Below are positions 1 to 8,944 of a DNA stretch of 64,000 bases, piece after piece. Source of the DNA: Winogradskyella costae. GTDB taxonomy: Bacteria > Bacteroidota > Bacteroidia > Flavobacteriales > Flavobacteriaceae. Each line of letters opens with the position of its first letter. The first letter of the stretch is position 1. A program made the position numbers and the translations under genes. The DNA is taken from NCBI RefSeq assembly GCF_013403865.1, contig NZ_JABFDK010000001.1:1488001-1552000 (forward strand), in the 5' to 3' direction. The notes under the pieces were generated by a model, which did not search any database, had not been told where the DNA came from, and saw nothing but the letters and a program-made list of their open reading frames with translations.

Positions 1-166
1 ACATACAACAAAGGAATCTGCTGCTGCCACAACGGCGGGCATACCTATTCAGCGTGCAGGAAATGCAGATGATGTGGCAAGAGCGGTTCTCTATTTGGCA
101 TCAGAATACGACGGATTTATAACTGGTGCTACATTAGATATTAATGGAGGTGTTTACAATATGTAA
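1..166 (+). CDS. Short-chain dehydrogenase/reductase, C-terminal end (gene cut by window edge)
   Basis: The first 166 bases read open from base 2 to a TAA at 164-166 and encode the last 54 residues of a classical SDR. The typical C-terminal elements are visible: a segment like IQRAGNADDVARAVLYLAS, where the helix after the substrate loop packs, and a TGATLDINGG motif, the conserved tail of FabG-like enzymes. The Rossmann fold and catalytic Ser-Tyr-Lys lie outside the window. It sits directly upstream of alginate lyase and kdgF, so a role in reducing the uronate-derived keto-sugar DEH, or another step of the same catabolism, is a reasonable inference but cannot be shown from this fragment. Confidence 0.85.
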   Translation, partial: HTTKESAAATTAGIPIQRAGNADDVARAVLYLASEYDGFITGATLDINGGVYNM

Positions 167-266
167 GTGCTCAATGATATCTACTGTTGATATCTGATAT
201 CAATTCTGAATAGTTTTGTGTTAAATATCCATACTTTTTTTTGGATAAATGTAAAAATCATGTATA

Positions 267-291
267 TTGGTAAACCAATCTGGTTAACCAA
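267..291. promoter_or_regulatory. Tandem GntR/FadR-type operators before the alginate lyase
   Basis: Two 12-bp palindromes lie side by side: TTGGTAAACCAA at 267-278 and CTGGTTAACCAA at 280-291. Their starts are 13 bp apart, and the second ends 17 bases before the lyase ATG. The same motif occurs before susC (3144-3181) and before the gntR gene (8193-8204). The symmetry (TGGT-2-ACCA) suits a winged-helix dimer of the FadR/GntR family, so the regulator at 8221 is the obvious candidate. The position so close to the start codon suggests repression relieved by a pathway intermediate; that part is inference. Confidence 0.75.
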
Positions 292-308
292 TTATTGATT
301 AAAAACAA

Positions 309-2600
309 ATGGAAAAACTACTTCAAAGTAAAATTTTAATATTTGCTTTAGTCGCAAATATGTTCACTGTGTTTTCATATCAAATTGAAAACACAGCGAA
401 CATAAAAAATAACCATAAAACATCTTCAAACTTAGTGCATCCCAAACTTATTTTAACTGCTCAAGGGGTTAAAGATATTAGGGCAGAATTAGGAAGTATT
501 CCAATTTTTGATAAAACTTTAACGAAAGTCAAAGACGAAGTTGACGCCGAAATAGCAGCAGGAATAGAAGTGCCAATCCCAAAAGATTATTCAGGCGGTT
601 ACACACACGTAAGACATAAACAGAACTGGGTAGTTTTGCAAAAAGCAGGTGTTTTATATCAAATTCTAGATGATGATAAATATGCTAAATATGTAAAAGA
701 CATGTTGATGCAATATGAAGAAATTTATAAAACACTTCCTGTGCATCCAAAAACAAGATCTTATGCAAGAGGTAAATTGTTCTGGCAATGTTTAAATGAT
801 TCTAATTGGTTAGTATATGTAAGTCAAGCTTACGATTGCATCTATAATTACTTAACAGCAGCAGAGCGTTCCAAATTAGAAACCAATCTATTTAGACCAT
901 TTGCAGATTTTATTTCAATCGAAAATCCACAATTTTACAACAGAGTGCATAACCATAGTACATGGGGTAATGCTGCTGTTGGTATGATTGGTTTGGTAAT
1001 GGACGACGACGAGTTGATTCAACGTGCTTTATATGGTATTCCTGGAGCTGATTTAGACAGAAATGCTAAAGACGATGACGGTGGATATATTAATAAAGAC
1101 GGGAAAGCTGGATTTTTGGCCAACATAGAAGAACCTTTTTCTCCCGATGGCTATTATAATGAAGGGCCTTATTACCAACGTTACGCTATGTATCCGTTTT
1201 TAATTTTTGCGGAGGGACTGCACAATGTAAAACCAGATTTAAGTATTTTTAATTATAAAGATGGTGTTCTTTTAAAATCCATAAATGCATTATTGAACCT
1301 ATCGGATGCCGATGGAGATTTCTTTCCGCTTAACGATGGTCAAAAAGGGATGTCTTATTATACTAGCGCGTTAGTAACTGCAGTAGATATTTCGTATCAT
1401 TTTGGAGTACAAAACCCCGAATTATTATCAATTGCAAAAGAGCAAGATCGTGTTTTATTAGACGACTCAGGTCTGGCTGTTGCTCTTGGAATCAAAAATG
1501 GAATTCAAAAGCCATTCAATAAAAGATCAATTAATTTGTCTGATGGACCAAATGGCACACAGGGTGGGGTGAGTATATTAAGGACCGAAAATTTAGAACT
1601 TGCCTTTAAATATGCAGCACAAGGATCTAGCCACGGACATTATGATAAATTGTCCTTTTCTTTATATGAAAATGGAGAAGAAATTATTCAAGATTATGGT
1701 TTAGCACGCTTCGTAAATATTGAACAAAAAGGAGGTGGTAATTATTTAAAAGAAAATAAGACTTGGGCAAAGCAAACTATAGCTCATAATACTGTAACTC
1801 AAAATGAAACATCTCATTTTACAGGTAAATATGATATAGGAAGTTTGCACCATTCTGATTTACATTATTTTTCTTCTGAAAATAAAAATGTTCAAGTCGT
1901 CAGTGCTATTGAAGATAATGCCTATCCCGGAACAAGTATGCTTCGAACTATGGCAATCATTAAAGACGCAGATTTTGAAAAACCATATATGCTAGATATT
2001 ATGAAGATTATTTCAAATAAAGCAAATCAATATGATTTTCCATACTACTTTCTAGGACAAGTAATACAAACAAATTTTGAATACAAAACACCAAAAACCT
2101 TAAAGCCTTTAGGTACTGAAAACGGTTATCAGCATTTATTTGTGGAAGGGATAGCTAAAGCAAATAACGAAAACTCTAAACTGTCTTGGTTGAATAATAA
2201 TAAATTCTATACTTTAACCTCTGTAACACGTATTGAAGACGAATTGTTATTCACTAGAATTGGGGCGAATGATCCTGAGTTCAACTTAAGACGTGAACCC
2301 GCAATACTGTTAAGAAGAAAAAATAGTAAGAACACAACGTTTGCATCAACTATTGAGGCTCATGGCAGTTATAGTCCGGTTACGGAATCTGCGTTAAATT
2401 CAAATAGTAGTATTAAAGCGTTAAATATACTCATGGATACAGACGATTATACAGTAATAGCAATTACAAGTGTAAAGGATACTACCAAACTATTTATTAC
2501 AGCAAATAGAGATGCATCACAAAGTACAATACATAAATTAGTAATAGATCAAAAAGAGTTTACTTGGGAAGGCTCTTTTGTATTAATAGAAAACAAATAA
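309..2600 (+). CDS. PL17-type oligoalginate lyase (heparinase II/III-like fold)
   Basis: A 763-residue exported enzyme predicted to cleave alginate oligomers exolytically by beta-elimination into unsaturated monouronate. An N-terminal hydrophobic segment (about residues 8-23) acts as signal peptide. An (alpha/alpha) toroid domain follows (about 40-380), with the family's Asn-His pair in NHSTWG (215-220) and the tyrosine-rich YNEGPYYQRY motif (283-292), both matching active-site positions known from PL17 lyases such as Alg17C. The C-terminal half is the heparinase II/III beta-sheet domain with an SSHGHYD motif and AHNTV, expected for the metal/active-site face. Length fits PL17 (about 700-770). 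It is followed after 10 bases by kdgF, which acts on its product. No lipobox is evident, so it is probably periplasmic. Confidence 0.9.
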   Translation: MEKLLQSKILIFALVANMFTVFSYQIENTANIKNNHKTSSNLVHPKLILTAQGVKDIRAELGSIPIFDKTLTKVKDEVDAEIAAGIEVPIPKDYSGGYTHVRHKQNWVVLQKAGVLYQILDDDKYAKYVKDMLMQYEEIYKTLPVHPKTRSYARGKLFWQCLNDSNWLVYVSQAYDCIYNYLTAAERSKLETNLFRPFADFISIENPQFYNRVHNHSTWGNAAVGMIGLVMDDDELIQRALYGIPGADLDRNAKDDDGGYINKDGKAGFLANIEEPFSPDGYYNEGPYYQRYAMYPFLIFAEGLHNVKPDLSIFNYKDGVLLKSINALLNLSDADGDFFPLNDGQKGMSYYTSALVTAVDISYHFGVQNPELLSIAKEQDRVLLDDSGLAVALGIKNGIQKPFNKRSINLSDGPNGTQGGVSILRTENLELAFKYAAQGSSHGHYDKLSFSLYENGEEIIQDYGLARFVNIEQKGGGNYLKENKTWAKQTIAHNTVTQNETSHFTGKYDIGSLHHSDLHYFSSENKNVQVVSAIEDNAYPGTSMLRTMAIIKDADFEKPYMLDIMKIISNKANQYDFPYYFLGQVIQTNFEYKTPKTLKPLGTENGYQHLFVEGIAKANNENSKLSWLNNNKFYTLTSVTRIEDELLFTRIGANDPEFNLRREPAILLRRKNSKNTTFASTIEAHGSYSPVTESALNSNSSIKALNILMDTDDYTVIAITSVKDTTKLFITANRDASQSTIHKLVIDQKEFTWEGSFVLIENK

Positions 2601-2610
2601 AATAAAAATT

Positions 2611-2982
2611 ATGAAACGATTTAGTGAAAAGTATGTCATCACAAAAGATATGGAATGGGAAGAGCTTGGAGGAGGAGTATCTAGAAAATTCTTAGGTTAT
2701 GATAATCAAATTATGATGGTACAAGTTAAATTTGAAAAAGGAGCCTTAGGATCACCGCATCAACATTTTCATACCCAAGCGACTTACTGTGTTTCAGGTA
2801 AATTTGAATTTGAAATTGATGGTGAAAAGAAAATTGTTGAAGCGGGAGATGGTGTATATATTGAGCCTAACTTATTACATAGTGCCGTTTGTTTAGAAGA
2901 AGGGATGTTAATTGATACATTTAGTCCGGTAAGGGAGGATTTCTTAAGTGGAGGTGCAGTATCTTATTTTGGAGACAAATAG
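2611..2982 (+). CDS. kdgF: KdgF-like cupin, unsaturated uronate to DEH conversion
   Basis: A 123-residue single-domain cupin. Cupin motif 1 is clear: His50, His52 and Gln56 in PHQHFHTQATY, followed by GKFEFEIDGE. Motif 2 supplies the last metal ligand, His90, in PNLLHSAVC. This pattern and length match KdgF, which speeds the ring-opening of the 4,5-unsaturated uronates released by alginate and pectin lyases to the linear keto-sugar. It has no signal peptide, so it acts in the cytoplasm. It lies 10 bases behind the PL17 lyase and so shares its operator-controlled promoter. A generic cupin function is the alternative, but context and ligands fit KdgF well. Confidence 0.87.
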   Translation: MKRFSEKYVITKDMEWEELGGGVSRKFLGYDNQIMMVQVKFEKGALGSPHQHFHTQATYCVSGKFEFEIDGEKKIVEAGDGVYIEPNLLHSAVCLEEGMLIDTFSPVREDFLSGGAVSYFGDK

Positions 2983-3031
2983 TCTTAAAAAATACACAGT
3001 TGCTCAGGTTAACTGTTAAGAACTATTTTAA

Positions 3032-3077
3032 GAGGTAAAATACACAGTCACTACTACATTGTTTGCTATTTTACCTC
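3032..3077. repeat. 11-bp perfect inverted repeat between kdgF and susC
   Basis: GAGGTAAAATA at 3032-3042 is exactly reverse-complemented at 3067-3077, with a 24-base spacer. A second local signal is the direct repeat TTTGCTATTTTA (3062-3073 and 3083-3094). There is no U-run directly after the stem, so it is not a typical intrinsic terminator. It could be an mRNA-end stabiliser for the lyase-kdgF transcript or a protein-binding site upstream of the susC operators. The 299-base gap contains no gene. Confidence 0.45.
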
Positions 3078-3143
3078 AATCATTTGCTATTTTAACATAT
3101 AAAAATTACGAAAACGTTATAATTAACAAATATTTGTATATAT

Positions 3144-3181
3144 TTGGTAAACCAATTTGGTAAACCAATTTGGTTTACCAA
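3144..3181. promoter_or_regulatory. Triple GntR/FadR-type operator array before susC
   Basis: Three 12-bp palindromes follow each other with exactly 13-bp spacing: TTGGTAAACCAA (3144-3155), TTGGTAAACCAA (3157-3168) and TTGGTTTACCAA (3170-3181). They are separated by single T residues and end 100 bases before the susC ATG. The same element appears twice before the lyase and once before gntR, making this the strongest cluster. Spacing a little over one helical turn could allow cooperative binding of adjacent dimers on nearly the same face. The regulator is presumably the GntR protein at 8221. Confidence 0.78.
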
Positions 3182-3281
3182 ACAAATAGCACGAGAAAAG
3201 CTCTAAATTTAATTGTGTTAAACCATGCCTATTTTAAAGTGGCTAATCAATAACTAACAAATTTAATCTAAACAATGAATT

Positions 3282-6200
3282 ATGAATTTAAAAGTTAAAC
3301 TTACTACAATCGTTGCGCTTCTCTTTAGTGTAATGATTTTTGCTCAAGATAGCTACACTATATCAGGTGTAGTAACTTCAGCTGCTGATAATATGCCTAT
3401 TCCTGGCGCTAATATTATCATCGCAGAAACGACTACAGGAGCGACAACAGATTTTGACGGTATTTATCAATTACAAGTTAAAAAGGGGGATATTGTAAAA
3501 TTCTCTTATGTAGGATATGTTACTCAAAGCATAACTATCGATTCTCAAACAACAATTAATGTACAATTAGTTGAAGATACTAGTGCATTAGAAGAGGTTG
3601 TTGTTGTTGGGTACGGTACACGTAAAAAATCACACCTTACAGGATCAGTATCAAGTGTTGGAGGTAAGGATGTTGCAGCTGTTCAGGTTGCTCGTGTAGA
3701 CGAAGCATTAGCAGGTAAGTTATCTGGTGTTTTAATTCAGAACCAAGATGGATCACCTGGTGCTGCCCCAAAAATTCAAATTAGAGCAGCTTCATCTATT
3801 TCAAGTGCATCTAACCCACTAATTGTTGTTGATGGATATCCAATTTCAGGAGGTTTAGAAACTGTAAATCCAAATGATATTGAAAGTTTAGAGGTGTTAA
3901 AAGATGCTGCATCTGCGGCTATTTATGGTTCTAGAGGTGCAAATGGTGTTATTTTGGTTACTACCAAAAAAGGGAAATCAGGTAAAGCGACTTTTAGTTA
4001 TAACGCTTACACTAGTGTTTCTAGTAAGTACCGCGATAATATTCTTAAATCTGCTAATGAATGGGGTTCATTCGCAAGATCAGAAATTGCTGCTGGGAAT
4101 TGGGAAGGTACCGTTAATAGTACTGATCCCGCTTTTTTAGAATACAGATTAAGTGCTTTAGAGAATTCACCTGGAGCGATTAGTCCAGAAGATTGGCTCT
4201 TTAGAAATGGTAGTACTACAAGTCATGATTTTAGCATGAGCGGAGGTACAGAAGATGTCAATTATTTTGCTTCAATCGGTTATCAAGATGCTACCGGTGT
4301 TATAATCACTGAAGGTTTTCAAAGATTGAATGCGCGTTTAAATGTAGATGCAAAATTAGGAGAAAAATTTAAGGCAGGAATTAGCTTTAATGGGTTTTCA
4401 TCTGATAGAGATATTTTAGGTCATGATATGAGAGACTTGTTAAGATCTACTCCAAATAGTCCTATCTATCATACAGCAGAATCTATTGCATTCGTTCAAG
4501 CATTGGATGCTCAAGCTCAGAGTTTAGGATTGGAAGCATTTGATGTTGGATATAGAGGTTCGGGTTATGAAGCCAATAGTATTTATGAACTAGAACCAGG
4601 TATGGCAGCACAAGATTGGCATTATGGTAGAAACAACAATGGTATTGGTGGTTCTGGTGATGCAGGTCCTGCAGCAAAGCTTGATAACACAGAGCGTTGG
4701 GAAAAAACATATTTCGGTAATGTAAGTTCTTATTTACAATATCAGATTATAGATGGTTTAAATATTAAAACTGTTTTAGGTGGTGATCTTAGAGATACGC
4801 AGTATTATGAACACAGATTACTTGGATTTGATTCTAGAGCGAGGACATCTCAAACTTATATGGATCAAACAGATCTTAAAGTATCTTCAGTATTAAGTGA
4901 AACTACTTTGAATTATGCAAAAGAGATTGGTAAACATGATATATCTGCAGTAGCAGGTGTAGAATTTCAAACTACGACATTGATAGGGACTCGTTTAGAT
5001 GGTGCAAATGTTCCAGATAGTAACGTTCTTAATTATAACTTATTTGATCCTGCTGATATTACAGTAACAGAAAGAAAAGAGACGAGAGCAAGAGAGAGTG
5101 TTTTTGGTAGGGTTAACTACGCTTATGATGATCGTTTTTTGCTATCGGTATCTGTGCGTAGAGATGGTGATTCTCGTTTTGGGGCTAATGAGCAGTACGC
5201 AACATTTCCAGCGGTATCTTTAGGATGGAATGTACACAACGAATCTTTCTTAGAAAATAATAATACAATTAGCAGATTAAAATTAAGATTTAGTACAGGG
5301 TCATTAGGAACAACTTCGTTTTTAGGATCGTATGATGCTTTAAGTCTTTTAGATCCCTCTGCAACAATCTATGGAACAGGATTCTTAATACCAGAAAATA
5401 GTGCTAACGATGATTTAACTTGGCAAACAAATACAGAGACCAATTATGGTGTTGATTTTGGGGTATTAAACAACCGCTTTACAATAGGTGTGGATTATTA
5501 TACATCAGATATTGAGGATATTTTAATTAATCAAGCACAGTCTGAAGTATTAGGTAACCCATCTGCAATACTAAATGTAGGTGATGTTAGAAGTTCTGGA
5601 TGGGAATTTGAATTAAGTGCAAGATTAATCAATAACGAAAATTTTTCATGGAGTATGGGTGCCAACTTATCTACAGTTGATACGGAAATTACTAACCTAG
5701 GTGGTTTAGATGAATTACCTCAAGTAATTTATGGTACAAGTGGTAGAGGTCCCGTATTTAGAAATTATGTAGGTGGTGGTATTGGCGAAATGTGGGGATT
5801 AGAAACTACAGGAGAGGTTGAAATGGAATATTTAGCAGACGGTACAAGATATCCAAACGGTCAGTCTGGAGAGTCTTACGTTGTAGATCAAAACGGTGAT
5901 GGTGTTATTGATGCGACCAGAAGTGTTGCTGATGGTGGTGATTTGGTTAAAATTGGACAAAATACACCAGATTTTTATTGGGGAATGTCACATAATTTGA
6001 AATACAAAGATTTCGATATGTCACTTCAATTTCAAGGATCACATGGAGCAGAAGTTTATAATGTAGATCCACTTTACTACGGTTCTCAATGGGGAGGGTT
6101 ATTAGTTGATAGTTTTGATGCTAATGAAGACGGTATAGCAGATCATAACGGACAGTTTTATGTGCCAAATAGAAACCAAACCGACGCTACAGTTCAAGAT

Positions 6201-6464
6201 GCTTCTTTTATTGCTTTAAGAAATATTACGATAGGTTACACATTAAAAAATGATCTTACGAGTAAGGTTGGCTTAAGTTCTGTTAGAGCTTATGTTGCGG
6301 CGTCTAACTTATTATATATATGGGCAGATGATTATACATCATATAATCCAGAGGGTATTGCAACTTCTGGTAGCGATTATTTAGGACCAACGACATATGG
6401 TGCTCAATTTGGAGCTAGTCCAGTTGTAAGAAGTTTTACTTTAGGTTTAAATGTTAATTTTTAA
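3282..6464 (+). CDS. SusC-like TonB-dependent outer-membrane transporter
   Basis: A 1060-residue outer-membrane importer of the SusC family, here inferred to take up alginate oligosaccharides. Visible in order are a signal peptide ending near residue 22 (MIFAQ), a carboxypeptidase-regulatory-like domain (about 26-110, PIPGANIIIAETTTG), a segment just before the plug (LEEVVVVGYGT), the plug with SGVLIQNQDGSPG and the DAASAAIYGSRGANGVILV motif typical of SusC, and a long beta-barrel ending in an aromatic residue (LGLNVNF). SusD follows after 10 bases, forming the usual lidded pair. The upstream triple operator suggests uronate-responsive induction. Substrate is inferred from the neighbours, not from the sequence itself. 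Confidence 0.93.
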   Translation: MNLKVKLTTIVALLFSVMIFAQDSYTISGVVTSAADNMPIPGANIIIAETTTGATTDFDGIYQLQVKKGDIVKFSYVGYVTQSITIDSQTTINVQLVEDTSALEEVVVVGYGTRKKSHLTGSVSSVGGKDVAAVQVARVDEALAGKLSGVLIQNQDGSPGAAPKIQIRAASSISSASNPLIVVDGYPISGGLETVNPNDIESLEVLKDAASAAIYGSRGANGVILVTTKKGKSGKATFSYNAYTSVSSKYRDNILKSANEWGSFARSEIAAGNWEGTVNSTDPAFLEYRLSALENSPGAISPEDWLFRNGSTTSHDFSMSGGTEDVNYFASIGYQDATGVIITEGFQRLNARLNVDAKLGEKFKAGISFNGFSSDRDILGHDMRDLLRSTPNSPIYHTAESIAFVQALDAQAQSLGLEAFDVGYRGSGYEANSIYELEPGMAAQDWHYGRNNNGIGGSGDAGPAAKLDNTERWEKTYFGNVSSYLQYQIIDGLNIKTVLGGDLRDTQYYEHRLLGFDSRARTSQTYMDQTDLKVSSVLSETTLNYAKEIGKHDISAVAGVEFQTTTLIGTRLDGANVPDSNVLNYNLFDPADITVTERKETRARESVFGRVNYAYDDRFLLSVSVRRDGDSRFGANEQYATFPAVSLGWNVHNESFLENNNTISRLKLRFSTGSLGTTSFLGSYDALSLLDPSATIYGTGFLIPENSANDDLTWQTNTETNYGVDFGVLNNRFTIGVDYYTSDIEDILINQAQSEVLGNPSAILNVGDVRSSGWEFELSARLINNENFSWSMGANLSTVDTEITNLGGLDELPQVIYGTSGRGPVFRNYVGGGIGEMWGLETTGEVEMEYLADGTRYPNGQSGESYVVDQNGDGVIDATRSVADGGDLVKIGQNTPDFYWGMSHNLKYKDFDMSLQFQGSHGAEVYNVDPLYYGSQWGGLLVDSFDANEDGIADHNGQFYVPNRNQTDATVQDASFIALRNITIGYTLKNDLTSKVGLSSVRAYVAASNLLYIWADDYTSYNPEGIATSGSDYLGPTTYGAQFGASPVVRSFTLGLNVNF

Positions 6465-6474
6465 ATAAAAAAAA

Positions 6475-7899
6475 ATGAAAAAAATATATATATTATTAGG
6501 ATCGTTACTGTTTATAACAGCATGTTCTACGGATTTAGATCAATCTCCCCCTAATATCGCTAGTTCCGATTCATTAACTGATTACGAAGGTGTTTTAAAT
6601 GCTGCATATTATTACCAATTAGGAAGCGTTACTCCAATGGCAGTTATGGGAGAGTTTAGAGCAGATAATGCTGTAATGGATGAAGCTCCATATACTGAAT
6701 TCGATGAATATGACAATGGTCTAACAGCTATGGAAGATCAATTCTTTGGCCCTTTTTATACGGCTTTATATAAGTCTATCTTAAGTGCAAATTCTGTTAT
6801 TGAGAACTCCACAAATGAAATTCACATAGGGGAAGCAAAATTTTTAAGAGCTTTATCTTATTTTAAATTGGTGCAAGTGTTCGGAGATACTACAGTTAAT
6901 TTATCTCCTTCACCAAGTCTTCAAGATACATCTATTTTAGTAAGAGTACCTGCTAACGATGTCTATAATGATGTTATTATTCCAGACTTAATGGATGCAA
7001 TAGCTGCTTTAGATGCTTCTATTGTAGATGGTAGAGCTTCTAAATATGCTGCTCAAGGGTTATTAGGTAAGGTTTATGTCACTATGGGTGATTTTATCAG
7101 TGCAGAACCACATTTAGCTACTGTTGTAAACGGTGCAGCCGGTGCAGGAATTAGTTTAAAAGCCAATTACAATGAGATTTTTGGTGCTGTAAATGAGATA
7201 GAAAATTCAGAAATTATTTTCGCTACTCAAATTTCAAGTTCTATTATAGATGAATATTCACCAGCTACCGATTTTTGGAACTGGTATGTGGGAGATGATC
7301 CAAAAGCCGACCTTCCTGTTGATCCCGATTTAATTGCTGCTTTTGAAGCTGTTGCAGGAGAGATTACAAATCCTACTTCAGATCCTTTACGACCAGATGG
7401 TGGTGATTTAAGAAGAAGAACTATTATTAAGACTAATGAAGTGTTAGGTATTGACCCTGTTACTGAAGAAGAAATTGTTGTTGCAGAAGAAGAGGTTTTA
7501 ACCATTTCAAAATTTCCGAAAGAAGGTGGCCTAGGAGCTGAACACGATTGGATAGAATTAAGATTAGCAGATATTATATTATTATATGCTGAGACATTAA
7601 ATGAAAATGGTGCGCCTGCTTCAACAGTACTTCCATTATTAGACGATATTAGAACAAGGGCTGGCTTAAATAGTTTAACAGGAACAGTATCTACTCAAGC
7701 AGGTGTAAGGCAAGCTATTTTAGACGAAAGAAGACTGGAGTTAGCTTTTGAAGGACATAGATGGTTTGATTTAGTGAGAACAGGAACGGTAGATGCTGAG
7801 ATGGGACTAACGGTTAACAGTAATTATTACTTGTTTCCTGTGCCTGTTTCAGAAGTATTAGCTACTCGTGGTGTTATTACTCAAAATACAGGATATTAA
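6475..7899 (+). CDS. SusD-like glycan-binding lipoprotein (RagB/SusD family)
   Basis: A 474-residue surface lipoprotein that caps the SusC barrel and binds the glycan. The signal peptide ends in a lipobox (FITAC, Cys near residue 17). The N-terminal TPR-like SusD region and the C-terminal RagB/SusD region are recognisable: LGKVYVTMGDF in the middle, RLADIILLYAETLNENG, and the late signature ILDERRLELAFEGHRWFDLVRTG, almost diagnostic for the family. It lies 10 bases behind susC and is presumably co-transcribed. A hairpin region and a terminator-like stem follow. Alginate oligomers as ligand are inferred from the operon content. Confidence 0.94.
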   Translation: MKKIYILLGSLLFITACSTDLDQSPPNIASSDSLTDYEGVLNAAYYYQLGSVTPMAVMGEFRADNAVMDEAPYTEFDEYDNGLTAMEDQFFGPFYTALYKSILSANSVIENSTNEIHIGEAKFLRALSYFKLVQVFGDTTVNLSPSPSLQDTSILVRVPANDVYNDVIIPDLMDAIAALDASIVDGRASKYAAQGLLGKVYVTMGDFISAEPHLATVVNGAAGAGISLKANYNEIFGAVNEIENSEIIFATQISSSIIDEYSPATDFWNWYVGDDPKADLPVDPDLIAAFEAVAGEITNPTSDPLRPDGGDLRRRTIIKTNEVLGIDPVTEEEIVVAEEEVLTISKFPKEGGLGAEHDWIELRLADIILLYAETLNENGAPASTVLPLLDDIRTRAGLNSLTGTVSTQAGVRQAILDERRLELAFEGHRWFDLVRTGTVDAEMGLTVNSNYYLFPVPVSEVLATRGVITQNTGY

Positions 7900-8001
7900 T
7901 ATGTAATATATTTCTTTCTTTGAAAGTCATTTTATGTAACCTAAAACTTACATGTTGATTTTATAAAGAAAGAAATTATTTTAAGAATTTATTTTTTCTA
8001 A

Positions 8002-8023
8002 AGAAGCGTAGACGCTTTTTTTA
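8002..8023 (+). terminator. Intrinsic terminator after susCD
   Basis: The stem AAGCG (8004-8008) and CGCTT (8013-8017) encloses a four-base TAGA loop and runs directly into a T-run through 8022. It is short, but the layout is that of a Rho-independent terminator and it falls about 105 bases after the susD stop codon. Confidence 0.6.
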
Positions 8024-8192
8024 AAATTTAATTAAGTCAATTATAATTGAGGGATTATGACACATATTTGAGTTAGTCGCTTATTGAATTCTACTGGTGT
8101 TTAGTTGTATAAGTAGAATTCTTTAAGCACTAATATTTGTCTCTTATAAACTAGTATTTGTATATTATTTATATAACTTTAGCGCTTTAAAT

Positions 8193-8204
8193 CTGGTTAA
8201 CCAA
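8193..8204. promoter_or_regulatory. Single GntR/FadR-type operator before the gntR gene
   Basis: CTGGTTAACCAA is identical to the second operator before the lyase (280-291) and differs by two bases from the susC copies. It ends 16 bases before the regulator's ATG, at about the same distance as in front of the lyase. This arrangement predicts that the regulator controls its own operon (gntR, MFS transporter, SDR). Confidence 0.72.
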
Positions 8205-8220
8205 TTTTTAAGTTTAAGAT

Positions 8221-8934
8221 ATGAAATTAGAAGTAGCAACAAAAATAGATAGTCTCGACACGCAAAAAACGATTATTTCTAAAATTGGAGAGCTTATTAA
8301 TTTTAAAAACCTCGAACCTGGTGACAAATTACCTTCAGAGAGAATGTTATCTGAAAAGTTTGAAGTAACCAGAAGTAATGTTAGAGGAGCAATTCAAAAA
8401 TTAGAGTTTTACGGATTATTAGAGTCTATTCCACAAAGTGGAACTTTTGTAGCCAATATTGGTGTTATTGCTATGAATGGAATGATAGAGGATATTCTAA
8501 AATTAGAGGATCCCAATTTTAAATCTTTAGTTGAGACTAGAATATTATTAGAATTAAAAACGGTTAGACTTGCGTCGCTTAGAAGAACAGATGAAGATTT
8601 AGAACGAATAAAGGAAGCCTTAGATGCTTATGAAAAAAAGGTATTAAAAGGTGAAGACGCAGTTCAAGAAGATTTATTATTTCACTTAGCGATAGCTAAA
8701 GCTAGTGGAAATAGTACGTTGAATAATTTTATGTTAATCATTACTCCTGAAATAATTACAAATTTTGAAAAATACCACGTTTGTGATAAAAGTTTATCGA
8801 GACAAGGTATAGAGGAGCATAACGCAATTTTTGATGCCATCAAGAAACAAGATCCTAAGTTGGCAAAACAAAAAATGAAAGACCATTTTAATGTATTGTA
8901 TCAATACTGTTACAATATTAAAAAATCATCTTAA
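8221..8934 (+). CDS. FadR-type GntR family transcriptional regulator
   Basis: A 237-residue regulator. The N-terminal winged helix-turn-helix (about residues 14-80) contains the GntR signature: GDKLPSERMLSEKFEVTRSNVRGAIQ (written here as one helix-turn-helix region) and then GLLESIPQSGTFV for the wing. Residues about 95-228 form an all-helical FCD ligand domain (VETRILLELKTVRLASLRR, FHLAIAKASGN, EHNAIFDAIKKQD), whose histidines usually bind a metal and a small acid ligand. It heads an operon with the MFS transporter (10-base gap) and an SDR. The palindromes at 267-291, 3144-3181 and 8193-8204 are its likely targets. In related systems the effector is a pathway intermediate such as KDG; here this is inference. 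Confidence 0.92.
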   Translation: MKLEVATKIDSLDTQKTIISKIGELINFKNLEPGDKLPSERMLSEKFEVTRSNVRGAIQKLEFYGLLESIPQSGTFVANIGVIAMNGMIEDILKLEDPNFKSLVETRILLELKTVRLASLRRTDEDLERIKEALDAYEKKVLKGEDAVQEDLLFHLAIAKASGNSTLNNFMLIITPEIITNFEKYHVCDKSLSRQGIEEHNAIFDAIKKQDPKLAKQKMKDHFNVLYQYCYNIKKSS

Positions 8935-8944
8935 ATCAATTTAA

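Larger units (their letters stand above)
7900..8220. other. Gene-free gap between susD and gntR with several hairpins
   Basis: No gene fits in these 321 bases. There are three inverted repeats. The first has TTTCTTTCTTT at 7911-7921 matching AAAGAAAGAAA at 7965-7975, enclosing a smaller ATGTAA/TTACAT stem. The second is a short stem-loop with T-run at 8004-8022, listed separately. The third has GAATTCTACT at 8086-8095 matching AGTAGAATTC at 8112-8121. The first may stabilise the end of the susCD mRNA. The third lies in the presumed upstream promoter region of gntR. A GntR-type operator closes the gap at 8193-8204. Confidence 0.5.
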
